Shown: positions 1-8,260, numbered from the stretch's first letter. The stretch is 32,920 bases of DNA from Curvibacter sp. (GCA_020248905.1 JADCGR010000060.1:1-32920); one strand, 5' to 3'. Notes: generated by a model from the sequence alone, not told the origin. Numbers and translations: made by a program.

Positions 1-2
1 AG

Positions 3-173
3 CGCTTGCACATGCGAGAATGGGCGCCAGAACAAGTCAAAACCGAAGCGGAGGCAGCCAATGCGGCGACAGCGTCAATCCAACTTCAATGCAGCTCCTC
101 TTGCCTTCGGCGAGGGGGTTTTTGCACAGTCTCGTTAGGCCTCATGGAGGTGCCCGATGCTCGTTACGTCTGA
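3..173 (+). CDS. Possible 3' end of an upstream cassette gene (partial)
   Basis: One frame is open from the window edge to a TGA at 171-173. Its first 30 or so residues look protein-like, with an acidic, alanine-rich helical stretch (EAEAANAATA). The frame then runs through the candidate attC site at 78-140, where the residues look less like protein. Cassette genes sometimes end inside or beyond their attC, so this could be the tail of the preceding cassette's gene. The start lies outside the window and no family is recognisable. It could equally be non-coding cassette sequence; confidence is low. Confidence 0.25.
   Translation, partial: RLHMREWAPEQVKTEAEAANAATASIQLQCSSSCLRRGGFCTVSLGLMEVPDARYV
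78..140 (+). other. Probable integron attC recombination site
   Basis: An outer core pair fits the attC consensus: ATCCAAC (RYYYAAC) at 78-84 and GTTAGGC (GTTRRRY) at 134-140, 63 bp end to end. Between them are shorter complementary blocks, a TGCA/TGCA pair and an inner CTCCTC/GAGGGG-like arm pair. These would fold the bottom strand into an imperfect hairpin. The next gene starts 16 bp after the GTTAGGC core, as expected for a cassette. The stem is weaker than that of the site at 1104-1169, hence the lower confidence. Confidence 0.6.
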
Positions 174-570
174 CAATAGAGACTGCACGCTTGAAATGTT
201 TCGCACCCCCAATGACCAATATCACTGCACCGTGCGACTGACACTCGGCAGGCATAGTCTAGAAAACGACTATATCTACCTCGACAATGCTGTCGCTTTC
301 ATCTTGTCCCTCAGGGACCTTGGTAAGTCCAGAACAGGAAAGGCAGTGTTGAGTGGATCGGAAGACTTCGAGATTTCGTTTGGGGCGGACGGAGGTTCGG
401 GCGCGATCGCAATCAATGCCGCGCTCACCAGGAATTTCCCAGCATCATCGTCACGCACTGGCCACACTAGAATGGGAAAGGCTTCGCTGCAAGGGACTTT
501 CACAGTGTCCGGTGAATTTGTGCCAGAAATGGTAAGAGAATTTGAAGAGCTATTGGCCGGTGAGGCCTAA
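157..570 (+). CDS. Cassette-encoded hypothetical protein, 137 aa
   Basis: The ATG at 157 follows a good GGAGGT ribosome-binding site at 146-151. The gene is entirely contained between two attC-type core sites. The TAA stop (568-570) lies inside the GCCTAAC core at 565-571, a very typical cassette arrangement. The protein has no signal peptide or membrane segment. It reads as a compact alternating beta-rich domain with a charged C-terminal helix (EMVREFEELL). I do not recognise the family; small immunity-like domains of unknown function have a similar size and look, but this is only a guess. Base composition is visibly more AT-rich than the photosynthesis genes to the right, consistent with acquisition as a mobile cassette. 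Confidence 0.75.
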   Translation: MLVTSDNRDCTLEMFRTPNDQYHCTVRLTLGRHSLENDYIYLDNAVAFILSLRDLGKSRTGKAVLSGSEDFEISFGADGGSGAIAINAALTRNFPASSSRTGHTRMGKASLQGTFTVSGEFVPEMVREFEELLAGEA

Positions 571-584
571 CCCCAACGTTGGGC
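565..584 (+). other. Collapsed attC-like site
   Basis: GCCTAAC (565-571) and GTTGGGC (578-584) match the RYYYAAC and GTTRRRY attC cores but are only 6 bp apart, so the normal central arms are missing. The inner 12 bp CCCAACGTTGGG form a perfect palindrome. The site sits exactly where an attC is expected, on the stop codon of the upstream cassette gene and 41 bp before the next start codon. It is best read as a deletion derivative or fusion of attC ends; chance occurrence is possible. Confidence 0.5.
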
Positions 585-625
585 GTCTTGATCCTGACAT
601 GTTCGCTGACCGAAGGAGATAACAC

Positions 626-1096
626 ATGCTAAGAACGGTACTCGCTGGCCTCGCGGGTGGAATGGCAATGAACATCGCTATGTTGCTCACTTTCCGCCTG
701 CTTGGCTTTGGTTGGAGTGGCGACGGCATCCTGCTCTCTTCTCCCATCCAGAGCCAGAAGCTCATTGCCGTTTGGACTCAGCTTGAGCCTTTACCTCTCG
801 TCGTTGCGAATCCGGCCCCTATCATTATCGGAATGGTGCTCTTCGGTATTGGACACGCCTTCATTTACCGGTCAGTGTCTGCCGCTTGGCCGACGGGTAT
901 CTTCCCAAGGGCAATGCGTTTCGGCGGTCTGCTGTTCTTCATGACCTTTCTGTTTTGGGAATTTTTTACCCCATTCAACCAGTTCGGGGAGCCGTTACCA
1001 CTCGTCGCCCTTGAACTAACCTTCTGGGCAATCATTGCCATCGCGGAGGCGTTTTCCATCGTGGCTATTATCGAACGCAAAGCGAATGGCGTGTGA
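626..1096 (+). CDS. Cassette-encoded small integral membrane protein, 156 aa
   Basis: The ATG at 626 is preceded by a strong AAGGAGAT ribosome-binding site. The protein is hydrophobic throughout, with about four membrane segments: near residues 4-26 (glycine/alanine-rich, AGLAGGMAMNIAML), about 62-82, about 92-112 and about 125-150. Short polar loops separate them and the tail ends in ERKANGV. No catalytic motif is visible. The function is unknown. Small four-helix membrane proteins of this kind are common cargo of integron cassettes. It sits between the collapsed attC at 565-584 and the well-formed attC at 1104-1169, so it is a single-gene cassette. It has no evident link with photosynthesis. 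Confidence 0.8.
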   Translation: MLRTVLAGLAGGMAMNIAMLLTFRLLGFGWSGDGILLSSPIQSQKLIAVWTQLEPLPLVVANPAPIIIGMVLFGIGHAFIYRSVSAAWPTGIFPRAMRFGGLLFFMTFLFWEFFTPFNQFGEPLPLVALELTFWAIIAIAEAFSIVAIIERKANGV

Positions 1097-1103
1097 GCCA
1101 GAC

Positions 1104-1169
1104 GCCCAACCCGGCAGTCGAGCGGACCTGCGCAAAAAGCCGCGCAGGCCGCTCACTTCTACGTTAGGC
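1104..1169 (+). other. Integron attC recombination site (well-formed)
   Basis: The cores GCCCAAC (1104-1110) and GTTAGGC (1163-1169) flank a near-perfect stem. AGCGGACCTGCGC at 1121-1133 pairs with GCGCAGGCCGCT at 1142-1153 around an 8-nt loop. The A at 1126 has no partner. A bulged extrahelical base in the arm is the hallmark that lets IntI recognise the folded bottom strand. The 66-bp length is typical. It begins 7 bp after the upstream stop codon, and the next gene starts 39 bp after its right core. Confidence 0.9.
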
Positions 1170-1208
1170 CGCAACAAAGTCCCCTGTTCACCAACCTTCG
1201 GAGCCCAA

Positions 1209-1595
1209 ATGATTGATCACACTGGGGTCGTTGTCAGCGACTTCTCGAGAAGCAAATCCTTTTATTCCTCAGTGCTCGCCCCCATAGGTTACGCGCTTCT
1301 CGCTGACATCCCAGCATCCATAACTGGGCACACAGACGTAGCTGGGTTCGGCGAGCCGCCGAAGCCCGATTTTTGGATTAGCTACGGCACCCCGAACAGG
1401 CCCCCCATTCACGTGGCTTTTCGTGTACCAAGCCGGGCCATCGTGGATGCCTTCTACAGTGCAGCAATTGCAGCAGGTGGCAGAGACAATGGCCCACCAG
1501 GATTGCGGCCCCATTACCATCCGAACTACTATGGTGCGTTTGTCATCGACCCAGACGGCCACAATATCGAGGCCGTTTGCCACTCACCAGAGTAG
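1209..1595 (+). CDS. VOC-family (glyoxalase/dioxygenase-like) protein, 128 aa
   Basis: The protein belongs to the vicinal-oxygen-chelate superfamily. It starts MIDHTGVVVSD and ends with the typical YGAFVIDPDGHNIEAV strand. Three likely metal ligands are in the usual places: His4, His68 (PPIHVAF) and Glu121 (HNIEAV). The length matches single-domain VOC proteins, which include glyoxalases, dioxygenases and antibiotic-binding proteins; the exact substrate cannot be told. I chose the ATG at 1209 because it begins at the conserved first strand. The open frame extends upstream only through the attC. It is the third cassette gene in the row. No clear attC follows it: only a degenerate GCCTACC is found at 1606-1612, so the array seems to end here in a scarred form. 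Confidence 0.85.
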   Translation: MIDHTGVVVSDFSRSKSFYSSVLAPIGYALLADIPASITGHTDVAGFGEPPKPDFWISYGTPNRPPIHVAFRVPSRAIVDAFYSAAIAAGGRDNGPPGLRPHYHPNYYGAFVIDPDGHNIEAVCHSPE

Positions 1596-1817
1596 ATTAT
1601 TTGCGGCCTACCCCATCGGTCGAGGCGCTGCCAAAGCTCTACCCACCCGGGAATCTAGAGGGAAACCCGGTAAGCGGTACGCGGTAACGAATCGGATCAG
1701 TGCTTGAGGTGCTTCAGCAGAAAGACGCCAGCCACGCTTTGTCATGCACCACGTCTTCGCGCCAAACGCACGCCGTTTGCTACAGCCTGAGCCCCGCGTG
1801 TTCCCGCTTCGTCGCTT
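1596..1817. other. Gene-free junction between cassette array and photosynthesis cluster
   Basis: These 222 bp contain no convincing gene. A degenerate attC-like core GCCTACC lies at 1606-1612, with no matching right core. A perfect inverted repeat CAAACG-N5-CGTTTG lies at 1763-1779, about 40 bp past the crtB stop. It is the only candidate terminator for the leftward superoperon but lacks a T-run. The remainder shows nothing recognisable and may be scar sequence. Confidence 0.5.
1763..1779 (-). terminator. Weak terminator-like hairpin after crtB
   Basis: A perfect 6-bp stem (CAAACG/CGTTTG) with a 5-nt loop lies 38 bp beyond the crtB stop on the minus strand. It has no downstream T-tract, so Rho-independent termination is doubtful. 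Confidence 0.3.
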
Positions 1818-2894
1818 TCAGGCCGACTGCGAATGCATCATCGGCCGGCTTCTTTGTCGGCGTGCGTTTTCCCGCCGCTCCAGCAGGTCGATCACCCAGG
1901 CCACGCGCTGGGGCATGGCGCGGTTGGGGAAGTAGGTGCCTGCCTGCGGCGGCTGCACCTGTGCCTGCCGGCAGCCCTGCACCAGATAGTCAATCGCGGC
2001 CAGAGGCGCAGGTTCCTGCTCGGCCGTACGGACCCAGGGCGCCTGCGTCCAGGCGGCTGCCAGCAAAACCAGCTTGCGCGGGGTGCTGACCACGGTTCGC
2101 TGCGTGACCGAGTCCAAGCCCTCGTGGCGCAACTGCTTGCCGATTTCCCAGTAGATCAGGCTGGCCGAGAGGATGGCCGCGCGGCAATCGGGCGGCAGGG
2201 CGGCAATGCCGGACTGCGACTGTTTATAGAGCCTGTCGGCCTCGTCCAGCAGGCGCGCAACCACGCTCTGCAAGGCGGGTGTGCAATCGGGTTGCTGCAG
2301 CCAGGCCTGCGGGTCGATACCGGCGGCGCGCAGCCAGTCGCGCGGCAGGTAGATGCGGCCCAGCGTAGCATCGGCACCCACATCACGCGCGATGTTGGTC
2401 AGCTGCATGGCCACGCCAAGCTCGCAGGCGCGCGCCAGCGTGTCCACGCTTTGCGGCCCCATGATCCAGCACATCATGGCCCCCACACTGCCGGCCACGC
2501 GCGCGGCGTAGTCGTGCACATCCTGCAGGCTGTCGTAGGTGCGGCCCTGCGCGTCCCAGGCGAAGCCCTCGATGAGTGCGTCGAGCAGGTGCCGCGGCAG
2601 CTGGAATTGCTGCACCACCATGCTCAGCGCATGGTCCTCCACGTAGTCTTGCGGCGTGCCAGCGTAGATCTGGTCCAGTCGCAAACGCAGGGTGTCCAGC
2701 GGGGCCTCGCCCGGGGCCGCCTCGTCCACCAGATCATCGGCCACACGACAGAAGGCGTATAGCGCGATCGAGGCCTTGCGGATGCGCAGCGGCAGCAGGC
2801 GGCTGGCGGCAAAGAAGGTCTTGGAGCCGCCCTGCATCATGGTGACGCAGGCCTGCAGGCTGTCGCTGCTCTGGGAGATTTCAGGCATGGACAT
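1818..2894 (-). CDS. crtB: Phytoene synthase CrtB
   Basis: CrtB condenses two geranylgeranyl diphosphates head to head into 15-cis-phytoene, the first committed carotenoid step. The 358-aa protein shows both aspartate-rich, magnesium/diphosphate-binding motifs of the squalene/phytoene synthase fold: DDLVD at residues 53-57 and DVGAD at 171-175, the latter in the context QLTNIARDVGAD. The N-terminal SKTFFAASRLLP segment is also typical. The start at 2894 overlaps the end of crtI by 14 bp; a second ATG at 2888 is equally possible. It is the last gene of the long leftward superoperon and lies directly beside the integron cassettes. In related betaproteobacteria crtI and crtB are also paired, but usually among other crt genes, none of which follow here. 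Confidence 0.95.
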   Translation of the reverse strand: MSMPEISQSSDSLQACVTMMQGGSKTFFAASRLLPLRIRKASIALYAFCRVADDLVDEAAPGEAPLDTLRLRLDQIYAGTPQDYVEDHALSMVVQQFQLPRHLLDALIEGFAWDAQGRTYDSLQDVHDYAARVAGSVGAMMCWIMGPQSVDTLARACELGVAMQLTNIARDVGADATLGRIYLPRDWLRAAGIDPQAWLQQPDCTPALQSVVARLLDEADRLYKQSQSGIAALPPDCRAAILSASLIYWEIGKQLRHEGLDSVTQRTVVSTPRKLVLLAAAWTQAPWVRTAEQEPAPLAAIDYLVQGCRQAQVQPPQAGTYFPNRAMPQRVAWVIDLLERRENARRQRSRPMMHSQSA

Positions 2895-4440
2895 GGGGAA
2901 TCACCGAATCGAGAGCCTTAGCAGACATGAGCACACCGGGCACGCCCGCACCGGGGTGGGTGCCCGCGCCCACCATGTAGAGGCCCGGCACATCCTCGCT
3001 GCGGTTGTGCGGGCGGAACCAGGCGCTTTGCACCATCACGGGCTCCAGGCCAAAGCCTGCCCCCTTGAAGGACCAGAGCCGGTCATGGAAATCCTGTGGC
3101 GTGGTGACCTTGGAGGTCACGATCGATGCCCGCAGGCCGGGCAGCACGCTGCGCTCGAGCAACTCGGCGATCGCGGCGCGATAGGTTTCGGCGTAGGCTG
3201 GCCAGTCGGTGCCGCTGTCGAGATTGGGCACAGGCACGAGTGCGTAGAACGTATCGCAACCTGCCGGCGCCAGCGAGGGATCGGTGGCCGTGGGCCGGTG
3301 CAGGTAGAGGCTGAAGTCTTCGGCCAGCTTGTGGCGCTTGAAGATATCGGTCAGCAGGGCCTCGTAGCGCGGGCCCAGCACCATCATGTGATGCGGCACA
3401 TCCGGGTACTGGCGTGAGGTGCCGAAGTACCAGACGAAGAGGCCCATGGAATACTTGCCGCGAGCGATGCGCGCATCGGTCCAGTGGCGGCGATGTTCGC
3501 GGGCCACCAGGTTCTTGTAGGTCCAGGCCGTGTCGGCATTGCTGACCACGATGTCCGCCGCGATGAACTCGCCGCCCTCCAGCTCGACGCCACAGGCGTG
3601 GCCCTTCTCGATGCAGATCTTCGTGACGGGCGCATTGCAGCGCAGCTGGATGCCGCGCGCCTGGAGCAGACCCACCAGGCCACGCACGATGGCGCCGGTG
3701 CCACCCATGGCCGAATGCACACCCCAGGTGCGCTCGAGGGAGTTGATGAGGGCGTAGGCGGACGTTACCGAGAACGGATTACCACCGATCAGCAGCGGGT
3801 GAAAGCTCATCACCACGCGCAGCTTCTCGTTCTTCATGTACTTGGCCACCAGGCTGTGGATGCTGCGCCAGGCTTTCATCTTCACGAAGAAGGGGATGGC
3901 CTTGAGCAGGTCGGTGGGCTTGTCAAAGGCCTTGGAGCCCAGGGCGTGGAAGCCCAGATCTCGGCAGAGATCGGCATCTTTCACGAACTTGCGGTAGCCC
4001 GCCACATCGGCCGGCGAGAAACGCGCCACCTCGGCTTCCATCCGCGCATCGTCACCGCTGTAATCGAACCAGCTGCCGTCGTGAAAGCGGATGCGGTAGA
4101 ACGGGTCCATGGGCACCAGGGTGACGTCATCAGCAAAGCGGCGGCCGCACAGCGCCCACAGCTCCTCCAGCAAAAAGGGGGCGGTGATGATGGTTGGGCC
4201 GGCGTCGAAGGTGAAGCCGTCCTGATGGTGCACATACGCACGGCCACCGGGTGCGTCGAGTTTCTCCAGGACCTTGACCTGATAGCCCTTGACGCTCAGT
4301 CGGATAGCTGCCGCGAGACCGCCAAAGCCGCTGCCAATGACGACCGCGACGGGGCGCGACGGCGCCGGCGCGGCGCGGCCACCGCTACTACCCCCCAGCA
4401 TGCCGGGGCTGCCGAAGCCGTCAGAATTGAATGCGTTCAT
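2881..4440 (-). CDS. crtI: Phytoene desaturase CrtI
   Basis: CrtI introduces successive double bonds into phytoene to give neurosporene or lycopene, using FAD at the membrane surface. The 519-aa protein has the dinucleotide-binding motif GSGFGG at residues 36-41, followed by LEKLDAPGGRA. It also carries the C-terminal CrtI signature (YMVGAGTHPGAGVPGVLMSA). The length is normal for the bacterial CrtI family. It has a glycine/serine-rich N-terminal extension of about 30 residues before the FAD strand. Its start overlaps the puhE stop by 20 bp and its end overlaps crtB, implying translational coupling. Whether it performs three or four desaturations, and so which carotenoid is made, cannot be read from the sequence by eye. 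Confidence 0.96.
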   Translation of the reverse strand: MNAFNSDGFGSPGMLGGSSGGRAAPAPSRPVAVVIGSGFGGLAAAIRLSVKGYQVKVLEKLDAPGGRAYVHHQDGFTFDAGPTIITAPFLLEELWALCGRRFADDVTLVPMDPFYRIRFHDGSWFDYSGDDARMEAEVARFSPADVAGYRKFVKDADLCRDLGFHALGSKAFDKPTDLLKAIPFFVKMKAWRSIHSLVAKYMKNEKLRVVMSFHPLLIGGNPFSVTSAYALINSLERTWGVHSAMGGTGAIVRGLVGLLQARGIQLRCNAPVTKICIEKGHACGVELEGGEFIAADIVVSNADTAWTYKNLVAREHRRHWTDARIARGKYSMGLFVWYFGTSRQYPDVPHHMMVLGPRYEALLTDIFKRHKLAEDFSLYLHRPTATDPSLAPAGCDTFYALVPVPNLDSGTDWPAYAETYRAAIAELLERSVLPGLRASIVTSKVTTPQDFHDRLWSFKGAGFGLEPVMVQSAWFRPHNRSEDVPGLYMVGAGTHPGAGVPGVLMSAKALDSVIPHVHA

Positions 4441-5236
4441 GGTGGACGTCCGGAGCCGGTGGGGCCAGGGGCGGCGGCACCAGAGGCTGGGTCATGGCCC
4501 AGCCCCAGAGGCGCTCCAGCGGCCAGGGAAAGATCATGATCACATGCTCGACGATGGCCAGACCCAGCAGGGTGGCCAGCATGACCCAGCCCGTGGTGAT
4601 CTCGACCGCACCCTGCCCGGCCAGCCACACGAGCCAGACCCAGGTGCCGATGGCCAAGCTCATGGACAGGACGAACCAGGGCGTGAGCCGGCGCCGGCGG
4701 AAATAGCTGCCCAGATACGTCAGATGAGGCGGCAGGTACTGCGCGCCGGTCTGCGGCACGCCGAAAAAGAGATTGAGCTTGGCCGACAGGCGCATGCACC
4801 ACAACAGCGCGTAGGTGCAGATCGCCACATGGTTGGGCTGGTCCGACTGCATCCACCACAACACGGCAAAGTTCAGGATCAGGGCCAGCTCGTGGTACAG
4901 CACGACCTGGATCGACTCCAGCAGTCGCGGCCAGCCCGCCGCACCGGGCGTCAGCGCCGTCTTGCGCGGGCCGGTGATCCAGCCGGTGAGGAAGGCCAGC
5001 TCATGCCAGCCCCACATCACGATCACGCAGCCGAAAGCCAGGTAGGCGCGGACCACGCTGACCTCACGCATGCTCCAGGCCACACCGGCAAAGCTCAGCA
5101 CCATCAGCACGGTCCAGCACGCCAGGCTCAGGCGGAAGCTCTGAGGTGGACGGCGATCCAGCCACAGGATCAGGCCCGTGCCGAACCACCAGCAAAGCGC
5201 CGTGAAGAGGCAGGCCCAGAGAACTTCTGTTACCAC
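4421..5236 (-). CDS. puhE: Photosynthetic complex assembly protein PuhE
   Basis: PuhE is a membrane protein that modulates reaction-centre/LH1 assembly or bacteriochlorophyll supply in purple bacteria. The 271-aa product has about seven hydrophobic helices and family-like segments such as [18 protein letters not shown] and [15 protein letters not shown]. The second half contains [12 protein letters not shown] and the tail is proline-rich. The open frame extends further upstream inside acsF, but I chose the GTG at 5236. It has GGAG five bases before it, gives VTEVLW as the N-terminus, and starts a hydrophobic helix at once. This start overlaps the acsF stop codon by 7 bp. The position after puhABC-acsF is standard for betaproteobacterial clusters. 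Confidence 0.9.
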   Translation of the reverse strand: MVTEVLWACLFTALCWWFGTGLILWLDRRPPQSFRLSLACWTVLMVLSFAGVAWSMREVSVVRAYLAFGCVIVMWGWHELAFLTGWITGPRKTALTPGAAGWPRLLESIQVVLYHELALILNFAVLWWMQSDQPNHVAICTYALLWCMRLSAKLNLFFGVPQTGAQYLPPHLTYLGSYFRRRRLTPWFVLSMSLAIGTWVWLVWLAGQGAVEITTGWVMLATLLGLAIVEHVIMIFPWPLERLWGWAMTQPLVPPPLAPPAPDVHHERIQF

Positions 5237-6312
5237 GCGGGCTCCATGCGCACCTGCGGCGAGATGTCCTGGCGGATCACAGGCAGAAAGTAGAGGCCCG
5301 CAAAGGTGCCCAGGGCCTGAACGGCACACAGGCCCTGCTGCAGCCGGCCGATCACGCCTCCGCGGGCCTTGGCCTTTTCCATGGCCTGGGAGATGGCAAA
5401 CAGGCGCTCCAGGCCGCGGCGGAACCTGGGGTTGTCCGTGTCCAGGGCCAGCGGGAAGACCTGCCGGGTGATGGCGGTCGTGATGCGGAACACTTCGTAG
5501 TCGTAATCGCTGGACTCCAGGCCCATGGCCTCATGCAGCATGGGGCGCGCATGGTCGCGCACATACATGGTGGCGTACACCGCGAGCAAGAAGAAGCGAA
5601 TCCACAGCGTGTTGACGCCACGCAAGAGGTGGGGGTTGGCCCGCATGATCAGGGCGAAGGATTCGCCATGCCGGAACTCGTCATTGCACCAGCGTTCGAA
5701 CCAGCGGAAGATGGGATGGAAGCGCTTCTCGGGATGGCGCTCGAGCTGGCGGAAGATGGTGATGTAGCGCGCGTAGCCGATCTTCTCTGACAGATAGGTG
5801 GCGTAGTAGATGTACTTGGGCTTGAAGAAGGTCACCTTCTTGCTGCGCTTGAGGTTGCCCAGGTCGATGCCGAGGTCGAAATCGCGCAGCGACATGTTGA
5901 TGAAGCTCGCATGGCGCGACTCATCGCGCGCCAGATAGGTCATGAGCTGCTTAATGTCGGGATTGCTGACGTTTTTTCGGATCTCGTTGTAGAGCACGCA
6001 GCCCGAGAACTCGGAGGTCAGCGAGCTGACGAGGAAGTCCAGGAATTCCTGGCGCATCTCGGGAGACAGCCCGGCCATGCCCTCGCTCACTTCAGCGGCG
6101 AAAGCCTCGTCGCGCTGGAAGTGGTCGTGGTTGTTGTCACCCTGGTACTCCGCCATCATCTTGTCCCACTCGGCACGCACCGGCTCGACGCTGAGGCGAT
6201 TCATGGCGTCGAAATCCGTGGTGTAGAAGCGCGGGCTGATCATGTCGCTGTGGATCGCCTTGCGGTTGGCGTCCTCGGCGCTATGGATCTCAAGGGTCGT
6301 GGTGGCATTCAT
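5230..6312 (-). CDS. acsF: Aerobic Mg-protoporphyrin IX monomethyl ester cyclase AcsF
   Basis: AcsF is the di-iron, oxygen-dependent cyclase that closes the fifth (E) ring to give divinyl protochlorophyllide. The 360-aa protein has the ferritin-like di-iron ligand sets: a glutamate near residue 101 (SEFSG), ARDESRH at 128-134 and NDEFRH at 210-215. The length is normal for proteobacterial AcsF. Its ATG overlaps the puhC stop (ATGA, 4 bp). No bchE, the oxygen-independent radical-SAM cyclase, is found in this window. Within what is visible, ring closure would therefore need oxygen, although bchE could lie elsewhere. Confidence 0.97.
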   Translation of the reverse strand: MNATTTLEIHSAEDANRKAIHSDMISPRFYTTDFDAMNRLSVEPVRAEWDKMMAEYQGDNNHDHFQRDEAFAAEVSEGMAGLSPEMRQEFLDFLVSSLTSEFSGCVLYNEIRKNVSNPDIKQLMTYLARDESRHASFINMSLRDFDLGIDLGNLKRSKKVTFFKPKYIYYATYLSEKIGYARYITIFRQLERHPEKRFHPIFRWFERWCNDEFRHGESFALIMRANPHLLRGVNTLWIRFFLLAVYATMYVRDHARPMLHEAMGLESSDYDYEVFRITTAITRQVFPLALDTDNPRFRRGLERLFAISQAMEKAKARGGVIGRLQQGLCAVQALGTFAGLYFLPVIRQDISPQVRMEPAW

Positions 6313-6797
6313 GGTGTGCTCCTGGGCATCAACGGGTAGAGGTGGGTTCCAGCCTGGCGCAGGCCGGCAAACACGGCCGCATTGCTCGGGCCGAAGGCCT
6401 CGAGATCGATGCGCTGGCCGGTGGCGGGATCGAGCAGGGTCAGGCGGCCATCGCTGCGGCCGATCAGTTGCACGGGCGCCTGCGCGCCTATGCCTTCGCG
6501 CTTGCGCTCACGCACCAGGGCCCGCAGAGTGCTGCGCAGAAAACCTTGCTCACCCTGGAAGCTGGCGACGGTGGCGCCGGTGTGCGCGTCCAGCACCAGT
6601 ACCTCGCCGGCGGGACCGTCGCGGAAATTGAGCTCGCGCTGCCACAGCGTTGCGGCATCCGGCTGGCGCGTGCTGACGCCCTGCCACCGCGCCCAGGCCA
6701 CCAGCAACAGCACCATGAGCAGTAGGCTGCCCAGTAGCCGGACGGCGGCTGGCAGGGTCTGCACCGGTGCGGCGCGGGGGGCGGTGCGGGTGTTCAT
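6309..6797 (-). CDS. puhC: Photosynthetic complex assembly protein PuhC
   Basis: PuhC supports formation and organisation of the reaction-centre/LH1 core complex. The 162-aa protein has one N-terminal membrane anchor (about residues 20-38, [15 protein letters not shown]) and then a periplasmic domain. The latter contains the family pattern [21 protein letters not shown] and [19 protein letters not shown]. Its start overlaps the puhB stop by 4 bp (ATGA) and its stop overlaps the acsF start by 4 bp. The order puhA-puhB-puhC is the conserved one, which supports the name as much as the sequence does. Confidence 0.93.
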   Translation of the reverse strand: MNTRTAPRAAPVQTLPAAVRLLGSLLLMVLLLVAWARWQGVSTRQPDAATLWQRELNFRDGPAGEVLVLDAHTGATVASFQGEQGFLRSTLRALVRERKREGIGAQAPVQLIGRSDGRLTLLDPATGQRIDLEAFGPSNAAVFAGLRQAGTHLYPLMPRSTP

Positions 6798-7468
6798 GCC
6801 GGCACGCCCTTGGCGTTGGTGGGCATGCGCGCGTCTTGCGCGTCACCCGTCACGATGGTCTCGCCCTGGTGGCTTTCACGCCAAACCTTGAGTAGCAGCT
6901 CCCCCACGGCCTGGCCATCCGGCAGGCAGCGCAGCGTGGGCTGCGGATGCCTGACGTGCCAGGCGCGCTGGTGTGGCCAAAGATGGAACCAGCCGATGTG
7001 GTCGTCGGGATAAAGCTGCAGGGCAATGTCGCTGCTGTTTTTGCCGTACTGGCGGCAGGAGGCGCCCGCGATCCGGCGCAGCGGAAGGTTGAAGGTCACC
7101 GTCAGCACGATGCCGATGCGCATGATGACGCGCTTGTTCGTCACGCTGTAAAGCGTGGTGCGGGCAGCAAACCACGCACAAAGTGTGAGCAGGCCCATCG
7201 CCAGCGCCGCGAGCGAAGCGCTCACCACCATGGGGCGCCAGACCTCCTCGCCCGTGAGCCCGCCGCCCATGAGTTGCGCCAGCTGCAGCAGCAGCATGAG
7301 CGCAAAGTAGGCTGCAATCTTGCGCAGGTGAAAGGCTTGCAGGGCCAGCTGGCGCCAATCCGGTGAGCCCTGCCACAGCAACTTCTCGCCAGCAGGCAAG
7401 GCTGCAGGCAGGCCGGGTGCGGCCTCCCATTCGTGCTCGTGGGTGGGCAAGACGGTCACGGCTTTCAC
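6794..7468 (-). CDS. puhB: Photosynthetic complex assembly protein PuhB
   Basis: PuhB is a membrane protein that acts as a reaction-centre assembly factor. The 224-aa protein begins with a soluble segment containing LPAGEKLLWQGSPDW, the start of a bacterial PH-like domain. Two hydrophobic helices follow (about residues 51-67 and 82-103), then TTLYSVTNKRVIMRIG, the conserved core of this domain family. Translation must start at a GTG at 7468, which overlaps the puhA stop as GTGA. No closer ATG is available, so coupling to puhA translation probably compensates for the weak codon. The C-terminus overlaps puhC. Confidence 0.92.
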   Translation of the reverse strand: MKAVTVLPTHEHEWEAAPGLPAALPAGEKLLWQGSPDWRQLALQAFHLRKIAAYFALMLLLQLAQLMGGGLTGEEVWRPMVVSASLAALAMGLLTLCAWFAARTTLYSVTNKRVIMRIGIVLTVTFNLPLRRIAGASCRQYGKNSSDIALQLYPDDHIGWFHLWPHQRAWHVRHPQPTLRCLPDGQAVGELLLKVWRESHQGETIVTGDAQDARMPTNAKGVPA

Positions 7469-8229
7469 AGCAGCGGCTCCTGGCGGTCGGGCGTGGCGTA
7501 AAGGGTGCCCGCGCCGTAGTAGGCAGTGATCTTTTCTTCTTCAAGCAGCGTGACCTGCTCGGGCGACTTCGTCCTGGGCACATCGGCAAACTGCGCACCC
7601 AGCAGGGCCTGGACATGGACGCCGTCGCGCTTGATACGCGCGAAGGTCATGGGCACCAGCACCCGACGGCCCGAGCCGGCCAGTTCAAGCTCGGCGTAGC
7701 GGAACAGCATTTCCATGCGGTCGATCCACAGGTCCACCACCTTGCCGGCCACTTCGCCATCGGCGCCAACCACAGGCAGACCCCGCGGATCCACGTCCTT
7801 GGCCGCCACACCATGCTCTGGCGAGGCACGCAGCGGCACGATCTTGGCGTGGCCATGCAGATCGGCGTCGGGCACATCGGCGCGCGCCGCCCAGGCGCCG
7901 GGACCGACCCCGGCCAGCAGCGGATTGCCCACCGGCTCAAGCGGCGCCCCATTCCAGCCGTGGGCTGGCGTGCCCCGGTAATCACCGTCGCGACGGTCGG
8001 GATCAGGAGAAAGGTGCACGTGGCCGTCCAAGGTCTTGAAGGTGGCCGGCGTCGGCACGGGCGGCCAGCCCTCCACTTTGGGGCCGTCTGGTCGGCCCGG
8101 ATCCATGGGGTAGCCCTCGCGGTGGTTCTCGCGCAAGAGGTAGTAGATCAGGCCCGCGAAGAACGCCCAGAATAAGTACAAGACGATTTGTGCCACGTCC
8201 ACATACTGGGTGATAGCTCCTGTTTCCAT
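7465..8229 (-). CDS. puhA: Photosynthetic reaction centre H subunit PuhA
   Basis: The H subunit caps the cytoplasmic face of the reaction centre and guides proton delivery to the secondary quinone. The 254-aa protein has one membrane helix near the N-terminus (residues about 13-31, VLYLFWAFFAGLIYYLL). A REGYPMD-type motif follows, then a beta-rich cytoplasmic domain with GKVVDLWIDRMEML, all typical of PuhA. An AAGGAG ribosome-binding site lies 6-7 bases before the ATG. There is a 31-bp gap after lhaA, one of the wider junctions in the operon. The partner L and M subunits (pufL, pufM) are not in this window. Confidence 0.97.
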   Translation of the reverse strand: METGAITQYVDVAQIVLYLFWAFFAGLIYYLLRENHREGYPMDPGRPDGPKVEGWPPVPTPATFKTLDGHVHLSPDPDRRDGDYRGTPAHGWNGAPLEPVGNPLLAGVGPGAWAARADVPDADLHGHAKIVPLRASPEHGVAAKDVDPRGLPVVGADGEVAGKVVDLWIDRMEMLFRYAELELAGSGRRVLVPMTFARIKRDGVHVQALLGAQFADVPRTKSPEQVTLLEEEKITAYYGAGTLYATPDRQEPLL

Positions 8230-8260
8230 AGGTCAGCTCCTTGGTAAATCATCCAACCGG

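Noticed and set aside
20-241. Open frame across the first attC
   Set aside because: No ribosome-binding site, overlaps the attC and the better-supported gene at 157-570.
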